From Ecdyonurus torrentis (Eukaryota; Arthropoda; Insecta; Ephemeroptera; Heptageniidae), in contig OX439127.1 in assembly GCA_949318235.1 (NCBI GenBank), positions 29,782,953 through 29,846,952 of the forward strand: a DNA stretch of 64,000 nt, written 5' to 3'. The first letter of the stretch is position 1; each line of letters begins with the position of its first letter. The notes beneath the pieces were generated by a model. That model saw only the letters and a program-made list of their open reading frames with translations. It was not told the DNA's origin and searched no databases. The translations under genes and the position numbers were made by a program. Of this stretch, positions 24,077 to 38,800 are shown in pieces.

Positions 24077-27000
24077 CGATCTTGTTGCGAAAAAAAGGCC
24101 TATCTCGTTTTTTGTCAGTGGAAGCAAAAGGCGTATCTCGTATTTTGTCAGTGGAAGCAAAAGGCCTATCTCGAGCGCTATCGTCATAACGTTCGGGAAC
24201 GAGATAGGCCTTTTGCTTCCACTGACAAAATACGAGATACACCTTTTGCTTCCACTGACAAAAAACGAGATAGGCCTTTTTTTCGCAATAAGATCGATAT
24301 ATATATATCAGAGATGCGGCTTTACCTAGTTACGTAACATTTTTGTTAAGTTACGAACATTATTACCTGGTTATTACTGGTATTTACCTTTTTTTTTATT
24401 CAAGGTCAGCGATTATTATTTGTAAAAGAACCAGCTGTGATAGCAATTCGATGGCCCGTCTTATCTAGCGTTCTTTTACCATCTAATTTCTATGGTATAT
24501 TATTACAATTAAATACTTTTGTGCAAAGCTATTATTATTAAAAAAAGTAAATTATAATTTATACATAATATTGTAAAAAATCATTTTTGTTTCTTAATCT
24601 GCTGTAAAAATTTGTATTATTCGGTTTTACTGTATTTGATGACAAATAATACTAAATAAAGATAAAAAATATATAAAATTTTAAATTTAATATAAATAAA
24701 AAAAAGAAGGGCATTGAAAAAAGAATATGACAAATACTAAATTTCCTTCTAATATGTATTTAAAACAATGATTATTTAAAAAAAAATTAACTTTAGAGAT
24801 TCTTTATTTCAACCATACACAAATAATTACGATTTCAAAAAAAAAAAAAAAAATCTTTAAAAATTCATTCACCTACGTTTAGAGCTGACGCTTTAATTTT
24901 TTTAAGTATACTTTGCTGATAAGAGCCATCTATGTTTTTATAAAAAAACACAATACGTAAGCTCTGTAGTTTATAAACTCTCAGTTGAAGCTCCAATCAC
25001 TGAAGAGCTTCTATAACCGACCTTGACGTGGTAACTTTAGGTTACGTGTAACATGGTATGGTAAAGTTATAGTTAGAGTAGTTACGATTACTTAACATTC
25101 CCGCATCTCTGATATATATATTATCTCATATGAACTCAAAATTTGGATAGGATGCTGTGAAGTACAAAATGGAGGAATTCATATTTCATATTATGTGATA
25201 ATTGAAAATAGTAGGTAGGGCATAAGCTAGTTGAATTGGAAACTAATAAATCACAAAGCTTCTCTAATTTATAAAATAAATAAAGTGTGGACTCGGGACC
25301 AAGTGATCTAGCATAGACAAGTGCAAGATAAAATAGAGGTTAAAAGGATTTTTTAACATATTATTTATCAATCTTAATTATTTTTTTCCTTACACACACC
25401 ACACACACACACACACACACAAATAATTTACATTATTCCATACTTTTAACACAAATATATGCGTCCATTCGTTATATTTTAAAAGCAAATAATGTTTGAT
25501 TATAAGCTATAATGATTTTTGTATAACTTACAGAGTTCGGCGCTTAAATCCAGGATGATTTCAATCTTGATTTTCTGCCAAACCGTTTGTGTGATTTTCT
25601 TTCCGTTTAGCTTTTCAAAAAGCTAATGATATGCTTATGATATGCAGACCATAAAACATCATAATTTTTAAGAGAAGTGATTGAAGTTGGTAGATGAAAT
25701 TTTAGTAAAGAAAAACCTCACGCGCGAAAAGCGCCGACTGAGCTTTTAAAATTCTTTAGTTACAATAGATTATGCGTGTTTATGATTTAACCATAATTTT
25801 GAAGGTCAGCTACCTTTGAACACAAACAATATGCAAGAAAAAGGGCAGTTAGGACTCATGAAGCCATTCGGATGGCTATTAGGCTTAGCAAAAAGGACCC
25901 ACAAGTATAAAGTGCCATAATTAATCGAAAAATTAGAGTCAGCGCCAGCAAAATAGCTTGCATTGCAGGTGAAGACCTCAGTTAGCATATTGAGGGCTAT
26001 GCGGCATTTCGGTACTACTGCAATCTCCGCGTGTGCAAGTTTGGCACATATGAAATCTTCGCCACGCCTACTGGCACACCTGTTCAGGTTAAGCGTATAA
26101 TGATGTTGCAAAAGAGGGGATCGCGGAGAATACAGATGTGCCAAAATTGCACCCGCGGAGATTGCAGTAGTACCAAATTGCCAAGTAGCCCTCAATATTT
26201 TATGCCATTAAAGGTTATCTGACACTACTATGTAGATACAGAGTAAAATGGATTAACAGTTGTAAATTTCGGGTATTAAAATCCCCAAAAATGAAATTTG
26301 TCAATACTAGTTTTTTTCGGGTAATATAACTTCCTCCCAACATGCAAAGAACAGAAATTGGCTGACAGATGACTCGCTTACAACTGCGCTGAAGTCTCTG
26401 GGGTAGCTAGGACCCAAGTTTCAGGCTAGTTTCAACGTCCTGGCCATGATAAAAAACGATCTTTGCTTGCAAGGATTTTCTTTACTGAAACTTCATCTAT
26501 CAACTTCAATCACTCCACTTAAAAATTCTGATGTTTTATTATAACCGTATCATAAGCATATCTTTAGCTTTCTGAAAAGCTAAACGGAGAGAAAATCGCT
26601 CAAACGGTCTGCCAAGAAATCAAGATTGAAATCAGTCTGGATTTAAGCGCTGAACCCTGTATATGCAATTTTAACTACATTTGTTACCTTTAATTCAACC
26701 ATCAAAACTAAAGACCATATCGATCTTGTTGCGAAAAAAAGGACTATCTCGTATTTTGTCAGGGGAAGCAAAAGGCCTATCTCGTTTCCGAACGTTACGC
26801 AGATGGCGCTCGAGATAGACCTTTTGCTCCCACTGACAAAAAACGAGATAGGCCTTTTGCTTTCCCTGACAAAATACAAGATAGGCCTTTTTTTCGCAAC
26901 AAGATCGATATACTACATGTCAACTTGTGAAAATTCATTGGAAAGGTGCTAATTTATCAATGGAATGTAGCTAAAATATTTTGTTGACCGAGCAAAGTTG

Positions 27001-28782
27001 AAGACTTAGTACTTACGAATACTTGTACAAATTGCACACAGCTAATACTACATCATGACTGACCACATGCTTACCGAAAGTCACGCCTGAAAAGTAAACA
27101 GCAATGCAAAAATGTTAGATTATTGGGAATACAAAAGAAATTTAGTAACATGCCTATTATATGTTTCAATACAACAATTGAGCACATTTCTTGAAACATC
27201 TAATTGCACTCGTTTATTATCATCATGCCTATTTTTGTTTTGTTCTAAATGTAACCTAGCTTTGTAACAACGTACTGGCATCAAAAAAATATAAAGAACT
27301 CATTTAGGTACTATTTCATCCATCAACTATTTACTTTTGTTACACAATATAATGCAACAATAATAAAAACCAATACCGTACTAAAAATAAAGAAATGAGG
27401 ATAAAAAATCACTTATATGGATACCAGATAAGAAATGGATATGAAAATGCAATAATAAATCACATACCTTGGCACATCCCCACCAACTTCTCCACCGGAT
27501 CCTTGGCGCCAGTTTCCAGGCTGTAAAATAAAGATACAAACTAATAGTACATATGGCCATGTATAATATAGTATATAGCTATGCAACAGAAATTGCCTTT
27601 TGAAATATTTACTCAACTGAAACTGAATATGATCCTACTTACTCGTTTTGGAATTTCCCTCGACATTGGTGTTTGTGCTTGCCTGGTATCTGCAAAACAA
27701 TCTCAATTACACTTCATGAACTAACAAAGAACAATAATAATGGACAAAAGCACTTATTTGATTGATACATACTAGGTCTCCAAGGTTCAGCTTTGCCAGG
27801 AGTTGCGACACTATCTTTGTCCTTATCCACGTCTCTGGGAGCATCAGCAGCACGACCACCGGAGCGCCAGTCACCACGGGCAGCAGCAGTTGCAGGGGCA
27901 GGATCAGTACCTCGGGGCCTCTCAGGCTCAGGTTCACGACCACCAGGACGCCGCCAACTGCTCTTCTGACCCCAATTCTGCTCACTTTGACGTTGTCTCT
28001 CCTCTGCTTCACGTTCTCGTTCTCGTTGTTTCTCAGCTTGTCTATCTAAGATTTCCTTCTTGCGCAAATATTCGTCCATCTCTTGTTGCTTGCGCTGCTT
28101 TTCTTGAGCTTCTTCTTCTTCTTTGCGTAGACGTTCTGCTTCCATGATGGCCTCTTCTTCCTCAAGTCGCTTGCGCTCTATTTCCTCTTCCTTCTCCTTG
28201 AGCCACTTGGCACGGCGCTCCTCCTTGCGCTGTAGCTTCCTGTCCGCCATCAGACGCTGACGTTCCTTACCCATTTCTGCCTTGTATTCCTCTAACTTGG
28301 ACTGGAACAGAAATCAACAAAATATAAATTTAGTTAATATAAACTTACAGGGTTAGCATTTTTCTTCAGCATTCCTTATTATTGTGAGTGAATTTCTCGA
28401 TAGTCTTTATGTTAGCCAAATTGCAGAGTAAAATAGTTGACACAGAGTAAAGAATGGCAGGGAGAGAAAAAAAAAAAAAAAAAAAAAAGAGTCAAGAATA
28501 ATAATAACCAACTATCAGAAATGTTCGTTTTCAGCGTTTGATTGTTCTATTTTGATCAAAATTCAAAGACCAAAAGTAGACATAAATGTTTACACCGGGT
28601 TTTGCTTTTTTGCAAAATGCTCAAAAGTTGTATTCATCAAAATTTTGTGACCAAAAGCCAAAATAAAATAGGTTTCTAGATTTTTTATCAAAAGCGACAA
28701 ACAAAGGGCCGAAGCGAGCAAAAATACCTAGTTTTGATCAATTTCGGATTTTGGTGCTGCTAACATATATTAGCAAAGAGTA

Positions 28783-28829
<47 letters not shown>

Positions 28830-29773
28830 GACTGACTGACTGACTGACTGACTGACTTTGTGCAAGCACCAAACACGAGATTTTTAGCGCCACCAGCAAA
28901 GTACACAATATAGTTCACATTTTCATGGTTTTCAAAACTGCGCACATAACTGGTACTCTTAGTTACTAATTGATAATTTGCAAGCTTATTAATGACACAA
29001 AAAATCTGTAACATATTATTATACACAAACCTTTAGGTAAAAGTTGGTATAAATTTTTCCAATTTTGTGTTGCTAGGACATTACCTTTACAAGTTTTAAA
29101 ATTTAAAATCAGTTCAGTTATATTCAATGTCTTGTGCATGCTACATCTTTAGCATTATGTATTAAATATTATTAAGGCGGGAAATCAGCTACTCCGGGAT
29201 TTGACTAAAAAGTTGTAAAGACAGAAAAATCTGAAATTTTGTACAGTGATACATTAGGATTAGGTATCTTCAAAAATGTAAAAAATTTTGGGGGGTCACC
29301 ATGCTAGATTTTTAATTATGATTTTTTGAAGTTTTAGTCCTATACGAGCCCATGTTAATTTCAATAATTAATTTCTCTCTTATCTGATGGTCACGGGTTC
29401 TGAAAGGTTTATCATAGGTAGCTGTTACTATTAACTTTCAAATGACATCATAAAATTTGGAAGTTTTCTTTTTAGATTTTGAGATACAAGCCATCTATAT
29501 ACAATACTTAAAATGATTTTGGTCCATGTTCAAAATGTCCAGCTGATCATTATCAGATAATCTAGAGTTGTGCAACTTTTAACCGCGATTATATAAGAAA
29601 ATCATAATAATCAAAATAATTTAAAGTATAAATATAAGTGATACAATAAAATGCTGAATTATCGCTGTTTTCTATCAAAAACGGCAAAATTAAATATTTA
29701 AAATGTATAATTTAAATTGCATAAATGATTAAAATATTACCATAATTGTAATAAAAAGTATTTTAATAAGTTT

Positions 29774-29828
<55 letters not shown>

Positions 29829-32800
29829 AAGAATATGAAGAAGTAGGGAGAAAATATAGATAGTAAAAGAATGTAGTTAAGAATTGTTGTTAGTGATTTA
29901 AATATATTATAAATACTATATAAATATGTTAAAGATAATATTAAATGTTTTATTAATAAAATAATGTATAAATGACTATTTTTTCTCTCAATTATAATAT
30001 TGTATTGTGTCTTATAAATAAATAGAAATGCATATTTCTATGATTCTTCTTTGTTAATTATGTATATTAAACATAATGAAGAAATACTCTGACTAGTAAT
30101 ATTGTTTAAAAAAAGTCAGAGGACCATGTAAGTGGGTTTGTACCTTTTTTGGCCTCTAATAAAAACCATTTATTATTATTATTATTATAATAAATAAATC
30201 CAGTATATAAATAAAATAGCAAGACTGTACAATGACGTACAATGCCTCAAACAGTTATCTCATTTTGCATAACTAAACTTTCAAAGAAAAAGTAATGAGA
30301 AAGACCAAAGTACATAGAACTTGACTCTACCTTGAATTCTGCCTTCCTCGCGTTCTGCAGATTGGAAATGAAAACATCCTTCTCCTCCAAAATGTGAGAC
30401 ATTCTCTCACGCGTCTGTACGGCTTGTTGACGCTCCTCCACAAGCATGAGAATGCGTTCCTTCTCCTGTTGTTCCCAGAACTTCATGTCCTGTTCCTGTA
30501 GTTACATTTATATGTCAATATCACTCAATTTATTAGAATTTTACTTCACATACCTTCTTTTCCTCAAAAGCTTTTTGAAGAAGAGGAATTTCTTCCAAAC
30601 GCTTTGCACGTTCAAAGTAGTCCACTTTCTTTTCTTGCGACTTCAGTTTCTGCTGCAATTCGCGCCTCTCCTTCTGCAGCTCTTCCACCTCTCGAGCAGC
30701 TATTTCATCAGCATCCATCTTCTTTATATCCTAAAAATAATAACATGTTTTGCATTAGAAAGACTGCTCTGCAGATACAAATCACTATGAATGCTTAATA
30801 TAAACTAAGTGTAACTCACATCTTCTTCAAGTTTCTTCAATATACGCTGACCATGCGTGGTTTGAGATATCTGTTGCATCTTTTCCTTGAGATGGCGATC
30901 CTTAATTTGCTGAATCTCATTTTCCTGACGTTTACGTTCCCTCTCCTCTCGTTCTTGGTTGAGACGTTTCTGTTCAGCAATGATTTGCTGGCGTTGGAAT
31001 TCTTCTTGCCTGCGAGCTTCTTCTTCTTCCTGCATTAAAGTAAACCTTCGCAATTAATATCAGTAGTTGGTTTCACTGGGGGGGGGGGGGGGGGGTACGC
31101 ACTCATACACACACTTATGAACCACAATGTTTTTTTCCCTCGCAAATGTTTTTTTATTATAGAGGATTTTTTTTTATCAGAAACCCAGGAGGATTTTCAT
31201 AATCCTCCCTTGCTTGCAAGAAAAATAAGAGTTCATTAAAAGGGGTCTCTGTTGCCCCATAAATATGGCCCACCTGTACCTCAGCATGTACTTTTATTTC
31301 TTATTATTATTTTGAAGTTATTATTTAAAAGTAATCAATTTTAATAAAAAAATTTCAAACTCAAAAAGCAACTATACAATAGGCATTAAATTTTTGACAA
31401 AAAAATAAATTCCTTTATCACATGCAGGGTGTTCTGTGAGTGACAACTCAATCCAGTTTCCCAATTTTTCGAGTCTATTCAAGTTTTTCTATTAGGTATC
31501 ATACCTTTTTACTAAACAACTATCACAAAGTGGACTTTTCCTGAATTAACATTTAATACAATAATAAATAAAATAGACAAATACTATTTATACATTTCAT
31601 GTACATATGTCAATCAAGAAAATAGCATCGCGGTTGTATTATAAACGTTAAAAAATAAATATAAATAAAGTGTGCTCTAATCTTCCTACACACTATTTTC
31701 TTTATATATATATATATATATAGGCCTATATATATATATATATTTCTTTTAATATTTATATATGGCCCTTGTTGCGTCCAAACGGCGTACTTGCATTTCA
31801 AGGTTGTCTTACAAAAGGAGTACTTGCATTTTTATCCAGTACCTCAAAGGGCGTACTTGCACTTGGTTTGACATGCTACGGCGGATGCGCTCACAGCATC
31901 GAACGTAGCCAAATGCAAGTACGCCCTTTGCAAAAAAGTATCCAAATGCAAGTATGGCCTTTGGACGCAACAAGGGCGATATATTATACATTTTATGTAC
32001 TTATTTACTTTTAAACATCTGAAAGCGTTATAATACTTTAGACTGTCACACTTCTACATTTGAAGTTTGCAATTTTTTCCTTTGTCATAGGCCACTTTGT
32101 AGCCAGGGGCAACGTTTTCCATTTGAGGGTGCCTTGGGAGGATAATCAAAATAGTCTGCAAATGCTAATCTCCCTTTTATGTATATATTACCTACTAGTA
32201 TGTAAGTTGACAATTCCATGTAAAACCTTCAACAATTGTAACTTTTATTGCATATTTGATTGTAAGGAGAATGGAAATAAAAGAATTTTGAATTTGAATT
32301 ATGGTTAATTTGACCAAGACTTACACGAACTGTGTTGAGACGTTCCAAGTATTCCTTGAGATTTTCTATGATTTGGCGACGTGCCAGAACTTCACGATGC
32401 TCTCTTAATTTAGTATCATGATAATGTTGGACCATCTGAGCGTTTAACTTTTCCCTCTCCACCTGTAAATAAACACATATTTTTGTTCATTTCAATTTAC
32501 ATTATAAAAAGGTTTAAACCTACCTTATTTTTGTGAGGCTCAATGACTGTAATGGCATGACGCAGCACAGTAGCCATGTTGATGAGCTGATTACGAATTT
32601 GCTCACTAGGCATGCTCTGCAATGTTGGCCCTTCAGTCTTGTCTTCGCGTTGAGACTGGGACAAATCCATGCCAAAATGGATGCAGTTGCTGCGATGATC
32701 TATGCGAATCTGAAGCACAAAAATATAAGACCGTAAGTTTTTATTACTCTACTCTACTGTATAAAACTTTGCATGGAAGTGGGAGTAGGAAGAAAAAGAA

Positions 32801-35800
32801 GACGAAGAAAAAAAATCTTTCAAACAAAACTTTCAAATTTGAAAGTTGCATTTGACCACTTTTACTTCCCTTGTTTAATGTAAAAATATTTTGCATTTAA
32901 TTATTATTTCATTTTTTCCCAATCTTAATCATCTTCAATATTAACTTCAAAGTGCGAATTCTTCAATTTTTCTAATACATCCTTTTTATCTGCTCACGCC
33001 AATATATTCTTTACTAATAGCAACTACTGATGACTAAAATAACTTACCTGCATATCATTATGGCGCACACAGTCAACAAGCAGACGTTCCAAATGGAATG
33101 CAGTAGTAAACTTTGCAAGAATCACCAAGCGAGGCAATTCAATAGTCTGGTACACTTGAGAGATCTGTAAACAAAAATACTCTTTAATAGTACATAAAAA
33201 AGTAGCTAAGATTTTGCCATAGTCCAAAAGCCCGGATTGCCTTTACCATCGTTCAAGTAAGATACTGATATTCCTATATTAATATAAGTATGTAGACAAC
33301 TTCCCATAATAATTTCTACAGTACATATAAAATATTTATAGTATAATCTAGTATAGAGTAAGCATGTCTATCAAACATGGTCCTAAATGTTCAGATCAGT
33401 ATCTCTGCAGTCCTGTTTACATGATCCATCTAATATCCTGTGTATTTGAGCCAATTACACTATCTGTACTAGTGCTGTCAAAAAAAATCTGAATTTTGAA
33501 ATCCTTATAAAATATTATCCGTTATCCGAATTTCTATCCGGATCACGCGATCCGGATAATTTTGATCCGGATCTCAATACGGATTATAATTTGATCAAGA
33601 TCGTATCCGTTTAATTTTTTCAACATTAATGACCCAGATCACGATTTCATATAATTACGATAAATATTAAGCGAAAAAAATCCGGATTTCAAAATCCGGA
33701 TAAAAAATTATCCGTTATCTGATTTTCTATTCGGATCACGATCCGGATACATGGATCCGGATAATTTGATCTGGATCCCGTGATCCGGATTTAAAACAGA
33801 TCAGTGAATCCGGATAATTTCTTGTCCGCCAAATCCGGATCAATCGATACAGATAACTTTCTATCCGAAATCCGGATTTTAATTTTATCCGGATTTCGAC
33901 AGCACTAATCTGTACTATCTCTTACTTGACGAATGAGTCGAATAAGTGTGACATCTTGCAGAGCTGGTATGTACTGGACAAGGTGAGCACAGCTATCTTC
34001 AGCCTGAAGCTGCTCTACTATTCCATTGACACGAGTGCACAGTTGTAGAGGGTGGAACTCCACTTCCAGCCACTGGTAAAGCTCTTGAAGTTGGGGAGAT
34101 GCAAGCCCCACTACATTCATGCGAACCTAATAAAATGTACAATACAAATTACTAACTTATCACAAAAAGATTCAAACTGAAACATGAATCTTAAGGTTAG
34201 CTCCCAACCAAAATTACCAGACTGGTAAATCTTGTGACATATTGCAGAAAATAAACTATGATTATTATGTACTATGATTAATTTGAAAGAAAAGATAGGA
34301 GCAACCAGTACTATGGTAAGCCCTTGCTGGTTTCTAGGTATCAATGAAGTTAAGTTACATGATCAAATATGTTGTATTTGAAACTACATACCACATCTCT
34401 CAAGAGTGACTGCCTTGTTGGAGGCTGGAACAAGCCAAGCAAAACAGCAAGGCGCTGTGCCTTTTCTAGTGGGCTCTTATCAGTTTCAATAAAGCGATCA
34501 AACTCAGGGTGAGCTGATGGCAAAGGAATCGACAGAGTAGCAATGAGGACACGACAAGCCATCCTGAAAAACAAGTGAGAGAACAAAACAATAATAAATG
34601 CAAGATTAATTAGCCGAGAGACAAATAGCAGAAGTGAAATTGAAACATACTTTTGGAGTTCCTCTGCAGTGATGTTCTTTTTCATCTCCTTAGAGAGCTG
34701 GAAGAGCTTGAACAAAGCAGCAGCATGGAACAAGTAATTTCCTGCCTTCCAAAATACCAGAGCAAGCTTCTGATAATAATTAGCCATTGTCTTTGGAACA
34801 GGAGGCTTTTTGGCTAAATTCATAAGCCCATGGATGTCTTCAATTGCTTTATAGGCTTCCTAAAAGGGCCAGGATACAGAGGTTAACTTACATAGTTTCA
34901 TCAAATCGATCAGTTAATGTATTCTTGAAAGCCAGCATGTTTGTAGAGAGCAATGCTTATGAAAAACCAGCTGGTACACTTACCTGCCATAATTCCATTT
35001 GAATAGCTGAGTCCAACTGAACTAGACGTGTATCTTGATTTAGCTGCTGTGTCTCTGGCTTAGATATGCTTACATTGGCAATCTGAGGAGTTAGTTTTTG
35101 AATATCTTCTAGATGTTTACGCAGCTTGTCACACAACTTTCTGAATTCAGTTTTACGAGAATATTTCAAGCAAAAATGGAACGCCTGAAATGGTAATTGA
35201 AGGTAAAAAGCCACACAAAGAATGTTATGATAATAACAAAATTGTTAACAATTACCATTCTTGCTATGTCATGGTACAGGGTCTCTACATGAGTGTTGGT
35301 ACGTAGTAGTTCCAGGCACTGGCAATAGGATTCCCATAGGAACTTGACCCATGGGGTTAAGATAGTGCGGTCACTTCTGTCCTGGGCATCTTCGCCACTC
35401 ACAGCACTGCAAATAAGTTTTATTTACAATTATGCAATATATGTTACACATTAGTGTCTATGATTATTGCGATCATTATCTTTTTACTTTTGATTGCCAA
35501 TCTATTTCATTACCCCCCCCCCCCCCCACTTAATATCAGAATACAGTTATCACTTGCTGCCTTCTAATTGTAATTGGTTAGTCTGCAAAAACAGAGCTTA
35601 AAAAAATAAATAATAATAACATAAATACATAGGCCAAATATTTAAGCAAAATTATGAATACAAGCTTACAACATAACAGATTCAATTTATAACTTTCTTC
35701 ATAAACCTATGAAAATGCATAAATACAAGATCACATTTTACTGTAATTTTTTTATTAATAAGCATTTAAAAGTTGAATTAAAGTTTCATAATAAAATTTG

Positions 35801-38800
35801 CTAGTAAGTGTGTGTGTGTGTGTGTGTGTATAGGCCTATATATATATATAGGCTACATAATATATATTATTAAGAATAAGAATCTTTATTGACCCATGCA
35901 GTTCATAGTAACAATCAAAGTTACAACACGCATTGGTCTTGTCAAATAAAACTTATAATAATAAAAAAAAAAAAGAAGAAAATAAAGTAATACAATAATA
36001 CTAACAATAACAACAACAAGTATACAAATAAAAAATGAATCACATAACTATACTATTAAACGATGTACAAACATTATAATGAAGTTTGAGAAAATGAGTT
36101 ATTATCTGTATAATATTACAATGTTGTATGGGTGGTGAACATCAATACATCGATATCATCTATTTTTGAATCTCTATCAAAAAAGGATCCTCAAGTATAG
36201 TATTCTTTATTAAGCAACAATTTTTTAAGCAGATTTTTAAAAATATTATCATTATTTACATTTCTTAAGATAGAAGGCAAATTGTCATAAATTTTAGCAG
36301 TTACAAAATATGGACTTCTTTCAAATAGTTTAGTTGAATGTTTTGGTACAGCTACTTTGGAATTATTACGAGTGTTATAATTATGTATGGTGTTATTTGT
36401 TTTATAGAATCCAGCATTAGAACGTTTGTACATTGCACAGGTTAAAATAAAAATTGAAGGAATAGTGAGAATTTCTAATTTTGAAAATTGTCCACGACAC
36501 GAGTCCAAATATTTTAAACCAAGAATATTTCTTACGGCTTTTTTTTTTTTTTTTTTTTTTTTTTTGCATTTTAAATATTGCCGTTAAGTGTTTTTCATCA
36601 CTACCCCAAAACATTATGTTTAAATTTACATGAGAATAAAAATATGCATAATAAATAGTTCATAATGTTTTAAGTGAGACTATATTTTTTAGACAATATA
36701 TAGCAAAGTTAGCTGTATTTAATTTTTTAGAAAGTTCTGATAACTCTTTTTCCCACAAAAGAGTATCCTGAATAATAAGGCCTAGAAATGTAGTATAATT
36801 AACACATTCAATGGAGGATCCAGATGAATATATCAACATGTTAGAATTTATATTAGTTAAATGTGTATGAAATTCATTTTCAGGCCTATATATTATATAA
36901 TCTCTCTGCTAGCAAGATTTTCACCAAACTATGGGTCTCTCTTCACTATGGTAAGAAACTTGCAGATTTCCTCTAACCTTTTCTTTCAGATTTATCGTAT
37001 CTAACTTGGATAGTTTATTTACGTACCTTAATATCTCACTAATTAATTTGTAAGGAGAGAAAAAAAAATCAAATACTAATTAAATAAATAATAATAGTAT
37101 AATTAAAAGGCAACAAGAAGGCTCCCCCCCCCCCCAATTCCATCACAAAGCATGAGAACCATGCTTGTTTTCTCATGTACGATAATGAGATATATTAAGG
37201 AAAACAAAACATTGCGGTAAGGTACGATAAATTTGAAAGAAAGGGATAGGAGAAACCAGCAAGGGCCAGTGAAGACAGTCCCATAATTTGGTGAAAATCT
37301 TGCTAGCACAGATTTTAGTGTTTTATATCTGTGCTAGCAAGATTTTCACCAAACTCTGGGACTCACTTCACTATGGTAATGCCCTTGCTGGTTTCTCCTA
37401 TCCTTTTCTTTTAAATTTATATGCTTTAATTATTAAGTAGGTAGTACCACAAGATTTAAAAATGATTACAAATGAAACATAGGAAAGTGTTAACAATTAT
37501 TACACATAGTTGAATAACAATAATATTGTACAGTGTCAGATAAGTAAAGGGTAACCATGATCTACTTTTGCGCGCTAAAAATATTGCCTTTTACATAAAT
37601 AATTTTGAGATGTTTGACACTGAGTTTGAAAAAAGAAGGCAAAGATTGAAGAAGAGAAGAGGTAGCTTCTCTCAGGTAAGCTGCTTAGCCAGTGAGCCAA
37701 ACACTCCTCGTGCTGCCCAACTCAACCTATATTTCTTTCGCTTTCTATATCTGCCACTGTCTCGATTGTCTTAACTGTTTTCATTTTATCAAAGAACATT
37801 ATTTATTTTGTAAAGAAACGAATAACCAAATAGGTAACTTTTGCCTTAAAAACATTTTACCTTTTAAATCATTAAAATATCAAAGCTATGCCTATTTTAC
37901 AATAGGCCTATATAAAAGAATAATAATAATAATAATAAAATACTAATAAAAAAATGCAGAGACAGGTTGAGTTAGCTAACTAAGCAGTTCACCTGTGCGC
38001 GAGAAGCTAACTCTTCCCTTCTTCATCAATCTTTGTCTTCTTCTTCTTCTTAGGATCTTCTTGTTAAACATCTCAAAATTATTTACGTAAACAGCGAGAT
38101 CTCTCAATTACTCATTATATTTTGTGGCACACAAAAATGAATCAAGTTTGAATGGTTAACCTTTAATTGTCAGACAGTGTTAATCTATATGGATATGGCC
38201 TTATGGTATAAATACCCTAGACTAGGGGTAGTTAACACACAAGCAAATGAAAAATACCTTAGTAGCAGGCTCTCAGGAGTTGCTAGATTATCTAGATCAT
38301 CAATGTCAACTACAGCTTGCTGCGACTGCTCCCTTGCTTGCTCAGTCCTCTCTTCAGCTGTTCTCAAGTAAAAGCGGATCACATTCTCCAGAGAACCAAC
38401 ATTGACCTATAGTAAAAAAACAGACACATAAACATCAGTAATATAGACCAATAATAATGCACAGATGAATAAATTTAAAAAAAAAAAAAAAATACAGCAC
38501 TGTGTTATTGATATGCTTACGCTGGACGCCATTAGTGAACAGAAAATAACAATGACAAAGGGAGAAAAAAAAATCCAGTTTTTCGCCAATCAAATGATAA
38601 TTAAAATTATTCATAACTTTTTATTATTTGTAGGTTAAAATGAGCTGTGTAAACCAGAAATAATAATAAAATAAAACAACAGATTATTTTGCTACAACAT
38701 AATTAACATTTGCTATTATATACTTGGTAATATATTTATCTACTCAAAACATGGTGATAGTGCACAGTGTCATGCAACTAACCTATTGCATGACAAAATA

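Noticed and set aside
24077..24296. CRISPR-like array
   Set aside because: The words alternate with similar rather than unique spacers and are inverted in the second half; this is a eukaryotic foldback transposon.
25806..26195. Open frame of 129 codons on the minus strand
   Set aside because: It spans the inner palindrome of a transposon and resembles no protein family.
27762..28147. Plus-strand frames of 95-114 codons
   Set aside because: Antisense shadows of the charged eIF3a exon 27773-28301.
32200..32310. LINE 3' tail (AATAAAAGAATTTTGAATTT)
   Set aside because: Suggestive of a retrotransposon end, but too short and without coding sequence upstream to call.
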